From: Taxawa tesnikishii (nom. ined.)
Lineage: Eukaryota; Ascomycota; Dothideomycetes; Dothideales
Reading direction: 5' to 3'
Assembly: GCA_030247885.1 (NCBI GenBank)
Contig: JAPDRO010000027.1
Coordinates: 392,700-456,699 of the forward strand
Length of the DNA stretch: 64,000 nt
The notes below the pieces were generated by a model. It had not been told where the DNA came from and did not search any database. It saw nothing but the letters and a program-made list of their open reading frames with translations. A program made the translations under genes and the position numbers. Below, piece after piece: positions 1 through 12,127 of this stretch (its first letter is position 1; each line of letters starts with the position of its first letter).

Positions 1-1260
1 AGAGCCGTATCTTGGAAATCGAGGATACGACAGCAGTTTCGGTCACGACAGGGAACATGCGGTCACGCTAGCTTCACCGCTCTGCGTAGCGTAACTCCAG
101 TGGACCTGTATACCTACCACTTGTCTGACTTACTTGGGACCGCACAGAGTACGCTGGCCGGAGGATCGGGGTTAGGAGTCAAGTCGACTGCAGACTTGTT
201 CACTACATTAGCTACTTAGCTGTTGTCGTTGCTCGCTGAACGGCTAGGGTTAGAAGGGTGAGAGTGTGATGAGTTCGTTCTAAACGGGTCCTCTTTTTGC
301 ACTGGCAGAGACGTTGTTCGAAAAGACTTTCGGCCATCGTTCTTGTCGGACGGGGATAACATTGTCTCACACTCAACGGACAAGAGAGTGCTTTCGACTA
401 ATGAAACCACCTATTTCGCTGAAGGTTATAAAGACACAGGAACCGGATGTCAAGAAACACGGCACTCAAGAACCGGCCCGTAGAGGCGTGCACATCTTCA
501 ATCTTCTCGGGTTCCATCTAGTGGAATGGTATGATGTGGCACGTTTCTGGAATATGTTTTCGTGTGCATGAGCATGGAGGATATGATAGAGCGCAGCAGA
601 ACGATGTTCGCTATCGGATATGCTTTGGGCTTTGCCTGTGTGAGGAAGCACCATACTTTTGCGGGACTACAGAAAAGTTGGCTGATCTGATCGGAGAGTA
701 ATCAGTCGATATCGTTCAACGTGAGTGGGACCAGAGAGCCGAATGTCTTTTTCTTTTGTTGTGGTTGCCCGAAGAGTGGTGGCCGCTTTGGTTCCAAAGT
801 TCCTGTGATACAACTTCCTCGACGAGAATGGCTGAACCGGACGCTATAGCAGCTGCGAAGCATGTCTTGATCAAGAACGTAAAAGCCATGCTAGACCTTA
901 CATGGCCCTCTCGGCTCGATAGATCAAATTTGCCTTAGGATCCGATAACGTCCGTATTGCCCGGCGACTTGGAGTGGTAGTGATGCGAGCCAAGGGTGAA
1001 GGACCAGGTATGGATACACGGTGGGCTCCTGTCTAGCTTGTGAGCAAATATACTTTTCCTCGGATTATCTGTACAAATTGCTCGAGCACGTTGTATGCTA
1101 TGCGCAAGGAATGCGGAACCACAGATGGACGAACGGTGATTTGATACTCGACAGGAAAGCAAGAGTCAGCATGTAATAGTCTCCCAATTCCCTCCAGATA
1201 ACACCATTACGACCTTTGTTCCTTCGAAATCAAAACGTCCAGTCGTTCAATATACAAAGA
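1..1260. other. No recognisable gene
   Basis: Only short open frames (under 90 codons) occur on both strands and none resembles a known family. There is no tRNA-like or repeat structure that I can see. It may be intergenic DNA or the eroded end of a gene lying outside the window. Confidence 0.5.
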
Positions 1261-1270
1261 AAAACACAGC

Positions 1271-3567
1271 TCAGAAGTCCCGATCCCGATCCCGAGCCAT
1301 CGAACCAGCCGAAGGGCTCGGAGCCTCCGTCACACGCGGACTAGTATGACCAGAGTGCTGCGAATACTGCGTCCGCGCCGACTGCTGCCTACCCAGAAAA
1401 TCCTTCTCACTCGCTTCATAGACGTTCACTGGACTTCGCACGCTCGGCATCTCGGTCGGCATCGGCGGGGGCAAGTGCGGCTGGATCTGCAGCGGTGGAG
1501 GATAATAGAGTTGCTGAGGGGTGGATAGTAGGGTTGAGGATGTGACGATGTACGGCCGAGTTCGTGCAGACTCCTGTTGTCGGGCCATGGGGTGTTGGTG
1601 TCTGCGCGGGATGACCAGCCTGGTGATGTTTGCAGTGGGTAGCCGGCATCAAGTTCTTGACCGGTGGGGCTCAGAACTGGTTTGTGAACGTTGCTGTAGT
1701 GGGAGCGGGGTGAGGATGGGTCGGGGTTCGGAAGCTCGGCCATTGTCTGTGAGGGATAGCCCTGTCCTTTTCGACCTGCTGCAGCCCGCTGCGCTTTATT
1801 CTTACTCCGCCGGCGGAGACAGAAGATGAGTACGCCGACGGCGACAAGGGCGACGACTCCGCCGACCGTGCCCCCTGCAATTGCTCCCACATTGGTGTGC
1901 GATTCAGATGACGTATGATTGGATGATGTTCCGTTGGTAACCAACACTGGAATGGCACGTGTAGGAGTCCGTGTTGCTGCGGCATAGACTCGAGTGAAAT
2001 AAACCGAAAGATCGTTGGAGTTCCAGCCCTGTGTAGGGGTGGTGAGAGTCGCCCCGCCAGTTGCCCTGAACGATGGTCAATAGATTGTCCATCAGCGCCG
2101 TCGCAAGGACACATACCCGCCGCCCACGGCTTTGGTAATTTCCGGCGGAACCTGATAGCTCGTGACGTTGGGCAAGAAATAGTACCACATGGCGTCTTCT
2201 TCATTCTGCTTTCCAAGGTTGAGGTTGTGCATGCCGTAGTTGACTTGGGCATCGCATTGAGTTGAGGAAGCGTTCGGAAAGGTTCCTCCCATAATAATCA
2301 TTTGGGAGTTGTCGATAACATTGCAGGTCAGGGAGTGATGAGGGTATGTCTGATTTGTTGACCACCACTGACCATCATGAGCAGGACTCCTGAGCAAGTA
2401 CAAGATAAATACATACCTTGATCCACGTGAAAGACGGCATCGACAGAATGTATACGTCATCGTAGCCAACTGAATTGTTGTTTGGCATTCCAAGACCGCC
2501 ATAGAGATATCTGCATATGATAAGCATCGTCGGCTTGGGAAGCGGTGGGAGACTGACACATTGTATGAAGAATGGTCTTGAGCCCAAGTAACACCGGCAC
2601 AGAACCTGCGGCGCATTCCCGGGATATCACCTGTAGCCGTTTGCGTGTACCATCTGTCATTGGCAATGTCGTAGAGGTGGATTTCCTATTGGAGTCAGTG
2701 GCAAGGACCTCGATCGACATACAGCACCACGAACACTCATAGGTACCTATCAGCCGTTAGCGATTGTTTCACGTGAAGACAACAACGCCACCTACGCCTG
2801 TAAAGCTTCCGTTTCCTGACCCAGAAGATGTCTCAACACCGCCGAAATATACCAGCATGCCTCCATCGGATGCAGGAATGTAGACCATGACACCTTCTGC
2901 TCTACCGGTGTTGTCCGGTCCGGTGATGTTTGTCCACCTGTTCTGGATCATATCATAGCTCAGCAGGTAAGAAGAGGCGATTGGTGGTCCAGCCCAGTTC
3001 GGGATTGTCGCGTTGCTCATCCAGCCCCCATAGTAGTATCCGACACCTCTGTCGTTGACAGCAACGCCAGCACCGTAGGAGGACGGAGATATATCAGACG
3101 TATCCGATACTGTTTGGTTCCACTGGTTGTAAATCGCATCATAGGCCCAAAGGGAGAATGGTTGTGCCGATGAGGTAGATTCACCGCCGTACAGGTAGAG
3201 GACCTTGTTGACAGTGTCCGCCCAGAGGATTCCGCCTGAGAGGGATGGCACTTGTGAACCTTTTGTCAGGTTGTCGTACTCCTGTGGCATATGCTGGTTG
3301 TCGACATCCAAATTCGCATATAGAAGGTACGTATCTAGACAGAGTTAGATGGTCGAAGAAGTTATCGAGGAAGGTCTTCTAACTGGTGTAGTTGGTTGGG
3401 TTTTGTTGATAGTTGATTTGGCCTCCATCGATGAAGAGCCTTCGGTCTATAACAGCTGTCTGTTGTCCGAAGCGACGGCAGAAGTCCGCCAACGGATCAT
3501 ACTGTGCGAACGATAGCTGTACGAGTAGAGCTGCAACAGCGAGGCGACAGAGCCTTGTGAGAGCCAT
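1271..3567 (-). CDS. Secreted/anchored kelch-repeat protein with one C-terminal membrane span
   Basis: The start at 3567 begins a signal peptide (MALTRLCRLAVAALLVQLSFAQ); an ATG 13 codons upstream would spoil it. Exon 1 ends at 3384 and a 49-bp intron (3335-3383, GTTAGA...CTAG) restores the frame into the kelch propeller. Kelch-like blades include VLYLYGGEST, GVGYYYGGW and MLVYFGGVE, followed by further blades in small exons down to about 2,090. A glycine-rich membrane span (VGAIAGGTVGGVVALVAVGV) precedes an RRRSK stop-transfer and a Pro/Ser-rich cytosolic tail. This is the common fungal kelch-plus-single-TM architecture, probably a cell-surface sensor or adhesion protein; no partner is evident. 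The tail changes frame near 1,500-1,560: the upstream frame ends in an Arg/Cys-rich run, while another frame gives a plausible tail to 1271. That is either a single-base error or an intron I could not place. Confidence 0.75.
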
Positions 3568-5605
3568 AATGGCACATACACGACGGCTCTGTGCAGAACG
3601 TTGCAAGGCTCAGAGTAAGCGAAACACCAGGAAGTAACGTTGGTAGTTAGGGTTTGATCAAGCCAGGTACAGCGGTATGTGAATGATGCGAGAGAGGAAA
3701 CAAGTTCGGATGGTCCAGAAGGGTCACCAAATGAGATGTAGGAGCAATGTACTCAGTCACGGAGAGCGCCACCAATTTGTCGAGGAGGGACAGGGCTGAA
3801 GCATATCATCGCAGAGTAACCTATCCCCAGGGCTGGATCCACACACGGCGCATGCAAAGTCCGGAGGCTTGGAGAACCATGGCCACGTCCCGATGAAGTC
3901 TCGAATGCCGCCTGCGTCCCAACGCGAGCTTTTGTTCAAGCGTAAGCGGACGATGGCAGACATTCCCATAGACCGCTTGCTCTTTGCGCAAAGGGGCAAC
4001 TTGACGATGCCGGCGACCAACCCGGACAGATTACTCTGTGTCCTTGCCAGCAGCGAAGGATGGTCTGACTTTGGATCTGGCGAGTTTCGTGTAACGACCT
4101 GCAGGAAGTGGAACGACGGAGCACCAATGAGGCAGTGCATATCGCATCAGCTGTCAGACGGGCTGACAGACTCCCGATACAGTCCTGCAGGAGTCCGCGA
4201 ATGAAGGCAGAGACTGGCGCAATCCGAGTCGTCGACATGGGTTGGCCATGTTGTACGTGGTGCGCCTCAACACATGCTGCAGTAATATTTAGGTCTCAGA
4301 TTGGCGGGGTGCGGAACTGCCCAGGGCTGGGCCTCACATGCATGGCTTTCAGCTGCTGAACACGATATCGCGTTGATTTGCAGCAGGCTCCGCGCGCATG
4401 TGATACATCACCGTCTGACCGAGAGTGGAGACCCCCAACTTGTGAACGTGCCCAACGACAAACATAAAGGGCAAATACCCCGGCCACCGCTGCCTGGAGG
4501 AAGGAGACAGCTCCTGTACCGGAGGCTTGAAATCGATGTTCGGTGAGGATTGGACGAGGACCGTGGAGGAAGCAGGGAGTTGGATCCCCGCCGTCACTGA
4601 GCAACAGCCGTCCCGCAACACGTGATTCCCATGCTCTTTTGATAGCAGTCAATCCGAGTCTTCTTATCTCTGAACTTTACAAACAACCTGCTTGGTGGTA
4701 ATGCCATCCAAAGCACTGTACCCAACACGATGTTTCAATGCGCGTGATGCAGGCTCACCATGCATCACCACAAACCAACTCGTCTGTATGGAATAGGTCA
4801 CCAGCATACTCACAGTGTTGCTTATGCGAATACTCACGGTGATGGCGGACGTGTGTGATCATGCTAGCCTCCTGGCCCTTGCCGCTCTCGGCAGCGTAGT
4901 ACTGACGGACCCATACTCACGCAGTTTCTACTGTCCCCTCCCACCATGACGACGACAGCTGAGAGAAGGACTCTGAACGCAGCGGAGAGGGCGGCGACGT
5001 CATTCACTGTTTCCGCTGTTCATCGCTGGTCTTGAAAGGAGGTGTACTCTGTCCAAAGGGCTGGATTCCTTCCATTCGCTTGCGTACATCACGAGCGGTG
5101 GAACGTAAAGGAACAAGGATTCCCGGCTCACAAAAGATGAATTGAACTAGATAGGGCGCCCTGAGAGTACACACCTGTCTTTCCAGACTGGAAGTCTATC
5201 CTGCGCAGGTGTAACACACTTCCACTAATGTCTTACTCAAGCTCGAGGCAAGCATCACTCAACAACTGCTTTGACTTTGTCTGAGCATGACTTGGGCTTG
5301 ACTTGTACATGGACTGTTCGCTCGAATGCCTTGGACCAAGGGAAGATGCCGAGTTCAAGTTTGCCAAGACTGCTGCGTGCCTTCCTTGCGGCTGCAGTGT
5401 GACGCGCTTTCCCCAGCGCGACTGAAGCTGAAACTGCCAGCTTCACTTACACTTTCCCCTTTCACCACGTCAATAACAATACTGGATCATCGTGCCGCAA
5501 TTGTTCTTCCTTGCTTGTACTTGTCGCCGCCATAGCAAAAACAAATATCTTACTCATATCAACATATCGTTACTGTGAAACTGCGACTGCCCAACATCAC
5601 TCACA
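3568..5605. other. Intergenic stretch without recognisable gene
   Basis: About 2 kb between the kelch gene and the THO1-like gene. The overlapping open frames at 3,760-4,240 and 4,300-4,650 have no family signature and no consistent coding strand. The last 100 bp (5,500-5,605), with pyrimidine- and A-rich stretches, are presumably the promoter and leader of the downstream gene. Confidence 0.5.
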
Positions 5606-6502
5606 ATGGCCGACTACGCGAAGATGAAGAACGCCGAGCTCGAGGCTCTCCTTGTCGAGCGCGGACTCCCAAAGACCGGCAAGAAGGCAGACATGGTTAA
5701 GCGACTCGAGGAAGACGACAAAGCCAAGTCGAGCGCCCCTTCTAAAGCTACCAACGAAGACGAAATTGACTGGGACGACGAGCCAGCCGCGACCGACGCG
5801 AAGACCACCACAACTGCGTCCGCTGTTGCCGAAGCAAAGACAGCCACCACTGAGCCCGCCGCTGCCGCCCTTGCTGCTGGTGGTCAAGGTCAAGTAGACA
5901 ATCCGCAAGCGGTGCCCAACCAGGTCGTCGGCGAGGACGTCACCAACACCGGCAGCCTTGCTGTCTCGAAACCAGACGAAGAAGCCCCTGCAGCTACCGG
6001 CGCGACGACTGCGGTCGAGTCGACCGAAGCAGTAGCGCCAGCCGAAGAGAAGAAAGAGCCAGTCGACTTCAGCTCCGGTCTGGCGAAGACCACACTTGAT
6101 GAGGAGATTGAGAAGCGCAAGGCGCGCGCCAAGAAATTCGGCTTGGATGTCGAAAAGGACGAAACGCTGAAGGCTCTTGAGCGTGCGAAGAAGTTCGGTG
6201 CAACGGAGCTTCCTGGCAACTTGAACGAAGCTCTTCCTGAGAAGCGCGAGAGGAAGCGCGGACGAGAGGGCGGCGAGGAGAATGGGGACAGCAAGAGGAG
6301 AGGCGCAAGGGGCAGGCCGGATCTGGGTGGCCGCAGAGGTAGCAGCAGGAGGAACACACCGAGATCGGGCACGCCAAACAAGGGCGCAGGAGCGGGCACA
6401 GGCACAGCACCGCAGGCAAAGGCCGCAGGTGGAGGACCTACCTGGATGAGCGAAGCGGACAGGGCAAAGGCGGAGGCGCGCAAAGCGAAATTTGCGTCTT
6501 AG
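5606..6502 (+). CDS. THO1: THO1/SARNP-like SAP-domain RNA-binding protein
   Basis: One uninterrupted 298-residue frame. Residues 1-40 form a SAP domain (start MADYAKMKNAELEALLVERG, then a GLPKTGKKADMVKRL helix), a DNA/RNA-binding helix-turn-helix found in nuclear scaffold proteins. A low-complexity Ala/Thr/Glu linker follows. Around residues 155-200 is the conserved C-terminal segment with two related helices ending in RAKKFG (RKARAKKFGLD and LERAKKFG), typical of yeast Tho1, human SARNP/CIP29 and plant MOS11. The last 80 residues are an Arg/Gly-rich tail (RRGARGRPDLGGRRGSSRR) expected to bind RNA. The family links transcription to mRNA export with the TREX/THO complex and DEAD-box helicase Sub2/UAP56. 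The start is well placed after a CAATATC-type leader and no intron is needed. Confidence 0.9.
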   Translation: MADYAKMKNAELEALLVERGLPKTGKKADMVKRLEEDDKAKSSAPSKATNEDEIDWDDEPAATDAKTTTTASAVAEAKTATTEPAAAALAAGGQGQVDNPQAVPNQVVGEDVTNTGSLAVSKPDEEAPAATGATTAVESTEAVAPAEEKKEPVDFSSGLAKTTLDEEIEKRKARAKKFGLDVEKDETLKALERAKKFGATELPGNLNEALPEKRERKRGREGGEENGDSKRRGARGRPDLGGRRGSSRRNTPRSGTPNKGAGAGTGTAPQAKAAGGGPTWMSEADRAKAEARKAKFAS

Positions 6503-7030
6503 GAGCCCTCAAGATCAGGAGCGCCCTCTAAATCCCTGTCGCCTTGCGTATGGGCTGGAACTAGGATGGCATGGGAAAAATATCAGGCGTGGAGGCGTTA
6601 CGGGTCACGGGCGACGGTTTTTTCAACAAGCAGCAAGGGTACGATATCTGGTCAGCGCATTAACTCCACGCAGGCGCTTCACAATGAAACAACCTATTAA
6701 ACCCCCTTTCGCGCTGGTCTTCGACCTGATTTGCAAGCCTTATCTCGAGATCTATCCTTGCTCTTCCTCGCTAAAAGTTTGGCACATTCGTGTTGGAGCC
6801 TGGCCGATCTTCATGAGTTCCTCCCTGTCGCTTGAGCAAGCGGAGTTGGTCCACATCCCGAGATACCTTTTATACGTTCTTCTATCTCTCCTCAGATTTT
6901 TGGCTTGTTTTGAAGAATGGTTCCCGCTTCCGGTTCTCCAAACGTAGTCAGCTACGACTACACGCGAAAGGCAGGGGTGCGGATGATTCGCACGCAAACA
7001 ACGCATGCCCATCGCACGAGAAACCACGTA
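6503..7030. other. Intergenic, convergent 3' ends
   Basis: A 151-codon + strand open frame here overlaps the THO1 stop and resembles no family, so I treat it as 3' untranslated or intergenic DNA between two convergent genes. Confidence 0.5.
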
Positions 7031-9026
7031 TTACAGCCTAGCCCTTGATTTTCGACCGCCTGCCGGATGCCATTTCTGCACGGTCCCAAGAGAACCATGA
7101 TCAGGAGGGAAAAGCTGAGGACCGAGCAACTTCTTCGACACCTTTCCGGTTGCTGTTTTTGGTATTTCTCCTTCGAGTATCGTGAGCAGAGTCGGCATTT
7201 TGTACCTCGCTAGCCGGTCGGAAAGATCTTCCCTCAACTTCTCGATATCCAGACTCGACGTCACTGGTTGCAATCTGTGGTCCCGTCCGTCGTGGGTTGG
7301 AGGGAGGACGTTGGATCTCAACACAACGGCTGCCGCGACCCGCTGCCCGAATTCCTCATCGGGTACGCCTACAACTGTGACCTCGGATATATACGGCAGT
7401 CCCAATATCTCCCGCTCGATGTCTAGAGCCGATATCTTATATCCGCCGGATTTGATGACTGCGATCCGTTAGCAGTGTGGGGAGATGAACACTGGCGCTA
7501 CGCACTATCGACAGAGGCGCGGCCCAAGATCCAGTAGTAATTGCCCTCCCGGCGTGCTATATCGCCAGATCTGTAATATCCTTCCTCGTCGTGCGCTTTA
7601 CGGGTTGCCTCATCGTCGTACATATACCTGGACCCTGTCAGTTACCTGCTCTTCTGGCATACACAAGAAATACAACTTGGAAAACATGTATGGACTCCTT
7701 ATCAAGACTTCGCCTTCATCACCTTCGGAGAGCTTGATGTCGATTCCGGCTGGAACCTCGCCCACTGAACCCTGCTAGCGGTCAGCATACACTTGAGTCT
7801 TGCATCGAATACCACAGTACCTCGGGGACGTGGTCATCGTCCATGCGAACTTTGAACACCGCCCCGAACTCCGTTGCTCCGTATCTCAAGAGTATCTTTT
7901 TCCCCATGACACCCTGCCAAAAATCCGCGATCGGCTTCGGCAGCGCGCTCGTTCCGCACCAAGACGCTCTGAACTGCCTTGCCGCAGCGACATACTCTGC
8001 CGTGTCCTTCCCGCCTTCGAGAGTATGCTGGTAATACCGCATCATCCGCATATAGATGGTCGGCACGCCGGAAAATATCGTCAAACCTCCCTGCGCCAGC
8101 GTTCCCAGGTCCAGCCGGGATCGAAGCTGCCGCTTCGAAACTCGATGCAAGCGCCGGCTACCAGCAAGGGGAAGAACATCATGCCCACACCGGTTGCATG
8201 GTGCACGGGGAGAAGATGTAAGAGCACGTCGCTCTCAGATATGTGGTAGTGGTCCGCGACTGACAAGGCGAAGTCGTGAACGAATGCACGCGGCATCACA
8301 GATCCTTTCGGTGGGCCGGTGGTGCCTGGAAACGTTGATTAGCCATTACACGCAACCACGAGTTTGCCAAATTCGTACCGCTCGTGAAGATGACAACACC
8401 TGGAGCATTTTCGTCCAGATATCTGTCAGATGAGACCATGATATCAGCCGCTCGCACGACCGGGGTGAAGGTGGAAGGCGCGATTGGCAAACAACAGAAC
8501 GTGCTCGTGGGATCCCCGCTTTGATCAGTTTCTCTAGCTCTACGCCCTGGCTCATTGCAGATGACGAAGCTAGCACAGCAATCGATCGCGACTTTCTTGC
8601 GTAGTACAAAGCCTCCTTCGGCGGCAACGCCACAGCTGCGCTCGTCAGCTTCTTCATAGGCAATCCTCCATCACGATATATCTGGAACTTACTCATGGGC
8701 ACGCATGCCCCGCCGAAAGCCAGAACCGCAAGCATAGCCACGGCATACTCGTATCCGCCTGCTGCGAGGATCGCGATATAAACAGGTTCGCCTCCAGCTA
8801 GGATCTTCTGGGTGCTTGTACGGAGATCATGGCGGAGCCTGTTCCGCAAGGCCAGGACATCTGTCAGGAGTTGCAGGTATGTTGCTTCCGCATGAGCGAT
8901 GTCGTCGCGTACGGCTAGCCTTGGAGGTCGGTTGTGAGCGAAGCGTAGTAGTCTGCTGAAGAAGGGGGATCGTGGTAAGACGTAAGGGCCGTCGTGGGCG
9001 GGGACGTATTTTGTGCGGTCGTCCAT
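7031..9026 (-). CDS. Peroxisomal AMP-forming acyl-CoA synthetase (ACSF3-like, PTS1 ARL)
   Basis: ANL-superfamily ligase: it adenylates a carboxylic acid and transfers it to CoA. Start MDDRTKYVPAHDGPYV at 9026. The AMP-binding P-loop (TSGTTGPPKG) is split by a 53-bp intron at 8331-8383. Later motifs are SWCGTSALPKP, LRYGATEFG, YYRSGDIARR, the hinge/IIKSGGYKIS segment and the C-terminal catalytic-lysine region KTATGKVSKK. Three more short introns near 7,785-7,825, 7,640-7,690 and 7,445-7,490 can be spliced cleanly. The protein ends in ARL, an accepted type-1 peroxisomal targeting signal. The order of motifs fits the malonyl/medium-chain acyl-CoA synthetase branch; substrate is not decidable. 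One frame change near 8,513, in a run of four C (+ strand), has no convincing intron, so either a base is missing or the gene is damaged. It is divergent from the acyl-CoA oxidase gene. Confidence 0.85.
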
Positions 9027-9471
9027 GGCTTAATTTGTCTTCGATCGGATTAACTGCTAAGGCTGAGTTGCTGCTCGTCTGGCTGGTGTGGTAGATTCAG
9101 AGCTCAGATCTGAATTAGAGGAGGGAGCGAACAAAGGTAGGATGTACGTTTCCCACACTGGACTTTGCTTTGTACTCTTCCTTAATGTTTCTCTGTTTCT
9201 CTTCAAGTCTTTTCTCCTTCCACGGTTGAGAAACAACAATGTGTCATGTACTAACCAATCCTTCTCCGATGCCATGGCCGACCATTTCCCCGCAAATGAA
9301 ACTGAAGTCGTGTGGGGTGAAGATGCGGGATGCGGGGAAACCAACCATTGTTCCTCGGTTGCAACCGTGCAGATGCAGATCGGTATGTCTAATATCTTGT
9401 TGTGTGTCTTCGCATTCGTTTCAGTGCGATGTGTCAATCATACTCTCTAATTCCATTCATAATCCACCAAC
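9027..9471. promoter_or_regulatory. Shared divergent promoter of acyl-CoA synthetase and acyl-CoA oxidase
   Basis: 445 bp separate the start codons of the two head-to-head peroxisomal genes, so one region must serve both. It contains a CT-rich tract around 9,170-9,225 and repeated GCGGGG/TGCGGG steps around 9,300-9,340. I see no textbook CCTCGG fatty-acid-response element. Joint regulation is inferred from arrangement and function only. Confidence 0.6.
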
Positions 9472-11607
9472 ATGCCGGATTTCCCTGACAATTTACGACC
9501 AGCAGCACCAGATGGCGCGACTATACTCCGCAATGAACGAAAGAAATCCAACGTACCAGCGCAGGAACTTGCAAATCATCTATTCGGCCGTGATGGCTTT
9601 CTGGACCGGCAGAGTAGAATCCTTATGATATTGGAACGCGACCCCTTGTTCCGGAAGGAGAAGCAGATGAATCTCTCTCGTCCAGAACGATACCACTTGG
9701 GTCTCGCTCGAGCAAAAGCCCTACGTCGCCTGTCGGTCAAGCACCACTGGGACTCCGAGGACGACAAGATGGCAGAGTACCTAGTGGATGACGTCAGCCC
9801 GTACATGTTGCACATGTCCATGTTCGTTACCACAGTACGAGAGCAAGGCTCCGACGCTCAGCGCGCGTTCTGGCTGCCAAAAATCGAGAATTGGGAAATC
9901 ATCGGCGCGTACGCGCAGACAGAGCTTGGACACGGCAGCAACGTGCGCGGACTCGAATTGCAGGCCAAATGGGACCCGAAAGCGAGGGAGTTCGTACTGA
10001 ACAGTCCGGCTCTGACGGCCAGCAAGTGGTGGAATGGGACACTGGGACGCACCGCAAACCATGCCATCGTGGTCGCGCAGTTGCTGCTTCCCGACTCCGC
10101 ATCTTTCACATCTCCGTCCGAAGGCGAGGTGCAGTACAAGTCCCACGGCCCTCATCCCTTCATCGTGCAGATCCGCACCCTGGACACGCATCAACCACTC
10201 CCGCGCATCATCGTGGGCGATATCGGACCGAAGTACGGCTACGCATCCATGGACAATGGGTACATGCTCTTCAACAGCTTCCGAATCCCACACTCAGCGC
10301 TCCTGTGCCGCTACTCGCGCGTCGATCCCGCCACGGGCGCCTACACCCGCACCGAAGGCGTGAATCCCGCAATCGTGTACGGCAGCCTCACAGCCGTGCG
10401 CGCCAACATTGTCATGCACGCGCGTCTTGTGCTCGCGCGCGCCGTCACCGTCGCTGTGCGCTACACCGCCATCAGGCGCCAATTCGCGGATCGCGACGGC
10501 GCCAAGGGAGCACCTGAACTGCCAGTCCTTGACTACCCGACCGTACAAATCCGTATCCTGCCACTCCTGGCCGCGACATTCGCGCTTCACTACACAGGGC
10601 GCTGGATGCAGGAGCTATACGCTCGCACCCGGGCCGCCATCGACACGAAGAACGATTTCGGACGCCTGGCGGAGCTGCATGCCGCGAGTTCGGGATTGAA
10701 GAGCCTGTGTACGGAGATCGCGGCAAACGGCATCGAAACGTGTAGACGTGCGTGTGGTGGACACGGGTTCGGGGGTGGGAGCGGACTGGTGCAGCTCAAC
10801 GCAGACTACTTGAGTAAACCGACGGTTGAAGGTGACAACTGGATGATCACGCAGCAAACATCCGCTTGGCTCATCAAGCAAATGAGGGAGGCGGCGGAGT
10901 GCCTTTGCAAATCGCCCTCTTCCTCTGACAAAGAGGAGAGCAGTGGAGAGAACGAATTCAAGGAAGATTGCAGGAGGTACTTGACCCAGCGACAGGGCCA
11001 CTCTCTGGGTCCGGTGGGCTCTGTCTTGCTCTGCGATACGGCGATCGTGGAAGCGTTCCGTCGGCGCGCTTTGCATCAGACGTACCACTTGACCCACGCA
11101 CGAATCCTGCAGAAACGCAGCTGGAACGACTTGCTCATACCCTTGCACAAGCTCGCCATTGCGTACGCACAGTTCCTGCTCGTGGACAACTTCTACAACG
11201 CCCTCTCCTCGCTTTCCAAGAACAAGCAAATACCAGCGCAGTTGAAGAGCATTGTGGAAAAGCTTTTCCGCCTCTTCGCACTCAATTTAATGGACCTCAA
11301 TGCACGCGAGTTCAGCACCTGCACCGCCGTCGAGGAGGCGGAACTCGATGCCCTCCAGTCTACCGTTCAAGACTTGATGAAGGAGATCAGGCCGCATGCG
11401 GTGAACTTGGTCGACGCGTGGTCGATTCCGGATTTCCTGCTCGAGAGCGCTTTGGGGAGGTATGATGGGAGAGTGTATGAGGAGCTCTTCCGGAGAGCGC
11501 ATAAGCTGAATCCGCTAAATGGGATCACGTTCAATCCCGACTGGAGGAGCGAGGAGGTTGTGATGGGCGCGCGAGGTGGGATTGAGGAGATCAAGGCGAA
11601 GTTGTGA
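9472..11607 (+). CDS. Peroxisomal acyl-CoA oxidase (PTS1 AKL)
   Basis: A 711-residue intronless frame, full length for the family. It catalyses the first, FAD-dependent step of peroxisomal beta-oxidation (acyl-CoA to trans-2-enoyl-CoA, giving H2O2). Signatures: the N-terminal acyl-CoA oxidase helix region with SRPERYHLGLARAK, the family hallmark AYAQTELGHGSNVRGLE at about residues 144-160, the substrate/FAD strand ASKWWNGTLGRTANHAIV, TAIRRQFADRDG in the middle domain, and the RRACGGHGFGGGSGL loop near residues 422-436. The C-terminal oxidase domain runs to the end. The last three residues are AKL, a canonical PTS1 signal. It is head-to-head with a PTS1-bearing acyl-CoA synthetase, which fits coupled activation and oxidation. 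The frame is clean throughout, unlike several neighbours. Confidence 0.95.
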   Translation: MPDFPDNLRPAAPDGATILRNERKKSNVPAQELANHLFGRDGFLDRQSRILMILERDPLFRKEKQMNLSRPERYHLGLARAKALRRLSVKHHWDSEDDKMAEYLVDDVSPYMLHMSMFVTTVREQGSDAQRAFWLPKIENWEIIGAYAQTELGHGSNVRGLELQAKWDPKAREFVLNSPALTASKWWNGTLGRTANHAIVVAQLLLPDSASFTSPSEGEVQYKSHGPHPFIVQIRTLDTHQPLPRIIVGDIGPKYGYASMDNGYMLFNSFRIPHSALLCRYSRVDPATGAYTRTEGVNPAIVYGSLTAVRANIVMHARLVLARAVTVAVRYTAIRRQFADRDGAKGAPELPVLDYPTVQIRILPLLAATFALHYTGRWMQELYARTRAAIDTKNDFGRLAELHAASSGLKSLCTEIAANGIETCRRACGGHGFGGGSGLVQLNADYLSKPTVEGDNWMITQQTSAWLIKQMREAAECLCKSPSSSDKEESSGENEFKEDCRRYLTQRQGHSLGPVGSVLLCDTAIVEAFRRRALHQTYHLTHARILQKRSWNDLLIPLHKLAIAYAQFLLVDNFYNALSSLSKNKQIPAQLKSIVEKLFRLFALNLMDLNAREFSTCTAVEEAELDALQSTVQDLMKEIRPHAVNLVDAWSIPDFLLESALGRYDGRVYEELFRRAHKLNPLNGITFNPDWRSEEVVMGARGGIEEIKAKL

Positions 11608-12127
11608 TGAGGGAGCCATGAGTTAGCGTCTTGAGCACGAGCGACCCGAGAATGAGTTTGCTTTGCCTTGCATGAGCTCTTGCATCGTGTCCGAGCGTTC
11701 CAACCCAGTGTTGCACAAGTTTTCTCGAGCATGGGCGTTCCAGGCATGAGCTTGTGTAAGGGTGGAGCACAATCGTCGGTAGCACGAGCTTCTCCACGCA
11801 CGAGCGTCCCAGTCTGCCTGAATGCCTTACCTGGTATCTATTGAGTACATGTGTAGGGAAAATGTTGGTTGAGACTGCACATTCTCGTTCATAGTGGTAC
11901 AAACCCAACCGAAAGAATTTCATGTCGCGCAGGGCCATGGCGCGCGCATTCTCGAGCTGATATGATCGTCCGGGTCGAATCCGTCTCCGAACCTCTCCCG
12001 CATCTCCCCTCCCCCACTTCACCCCGCAACCCGGGGATTTCCATTTCCGTTCCTCAATCATGCACTTGAAAAGAAGGCCACCTGCCACAGCCTTCATCGT
12101 TCATCTGCATCCTTGTCTCTACTTGCA
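11608..12127. other. Intergenic with weak short GC repeats
   Basis: About 520 bp between two + strand genes. From 11,620 to 11,810 a loose motif of the form GCAYGAGCG(T/A)CCC recurs several times at irregular spacing. The last 100 bp before 12,128 are C/T-rich and probably the P450 promoter and leader. Confidence 0.4.
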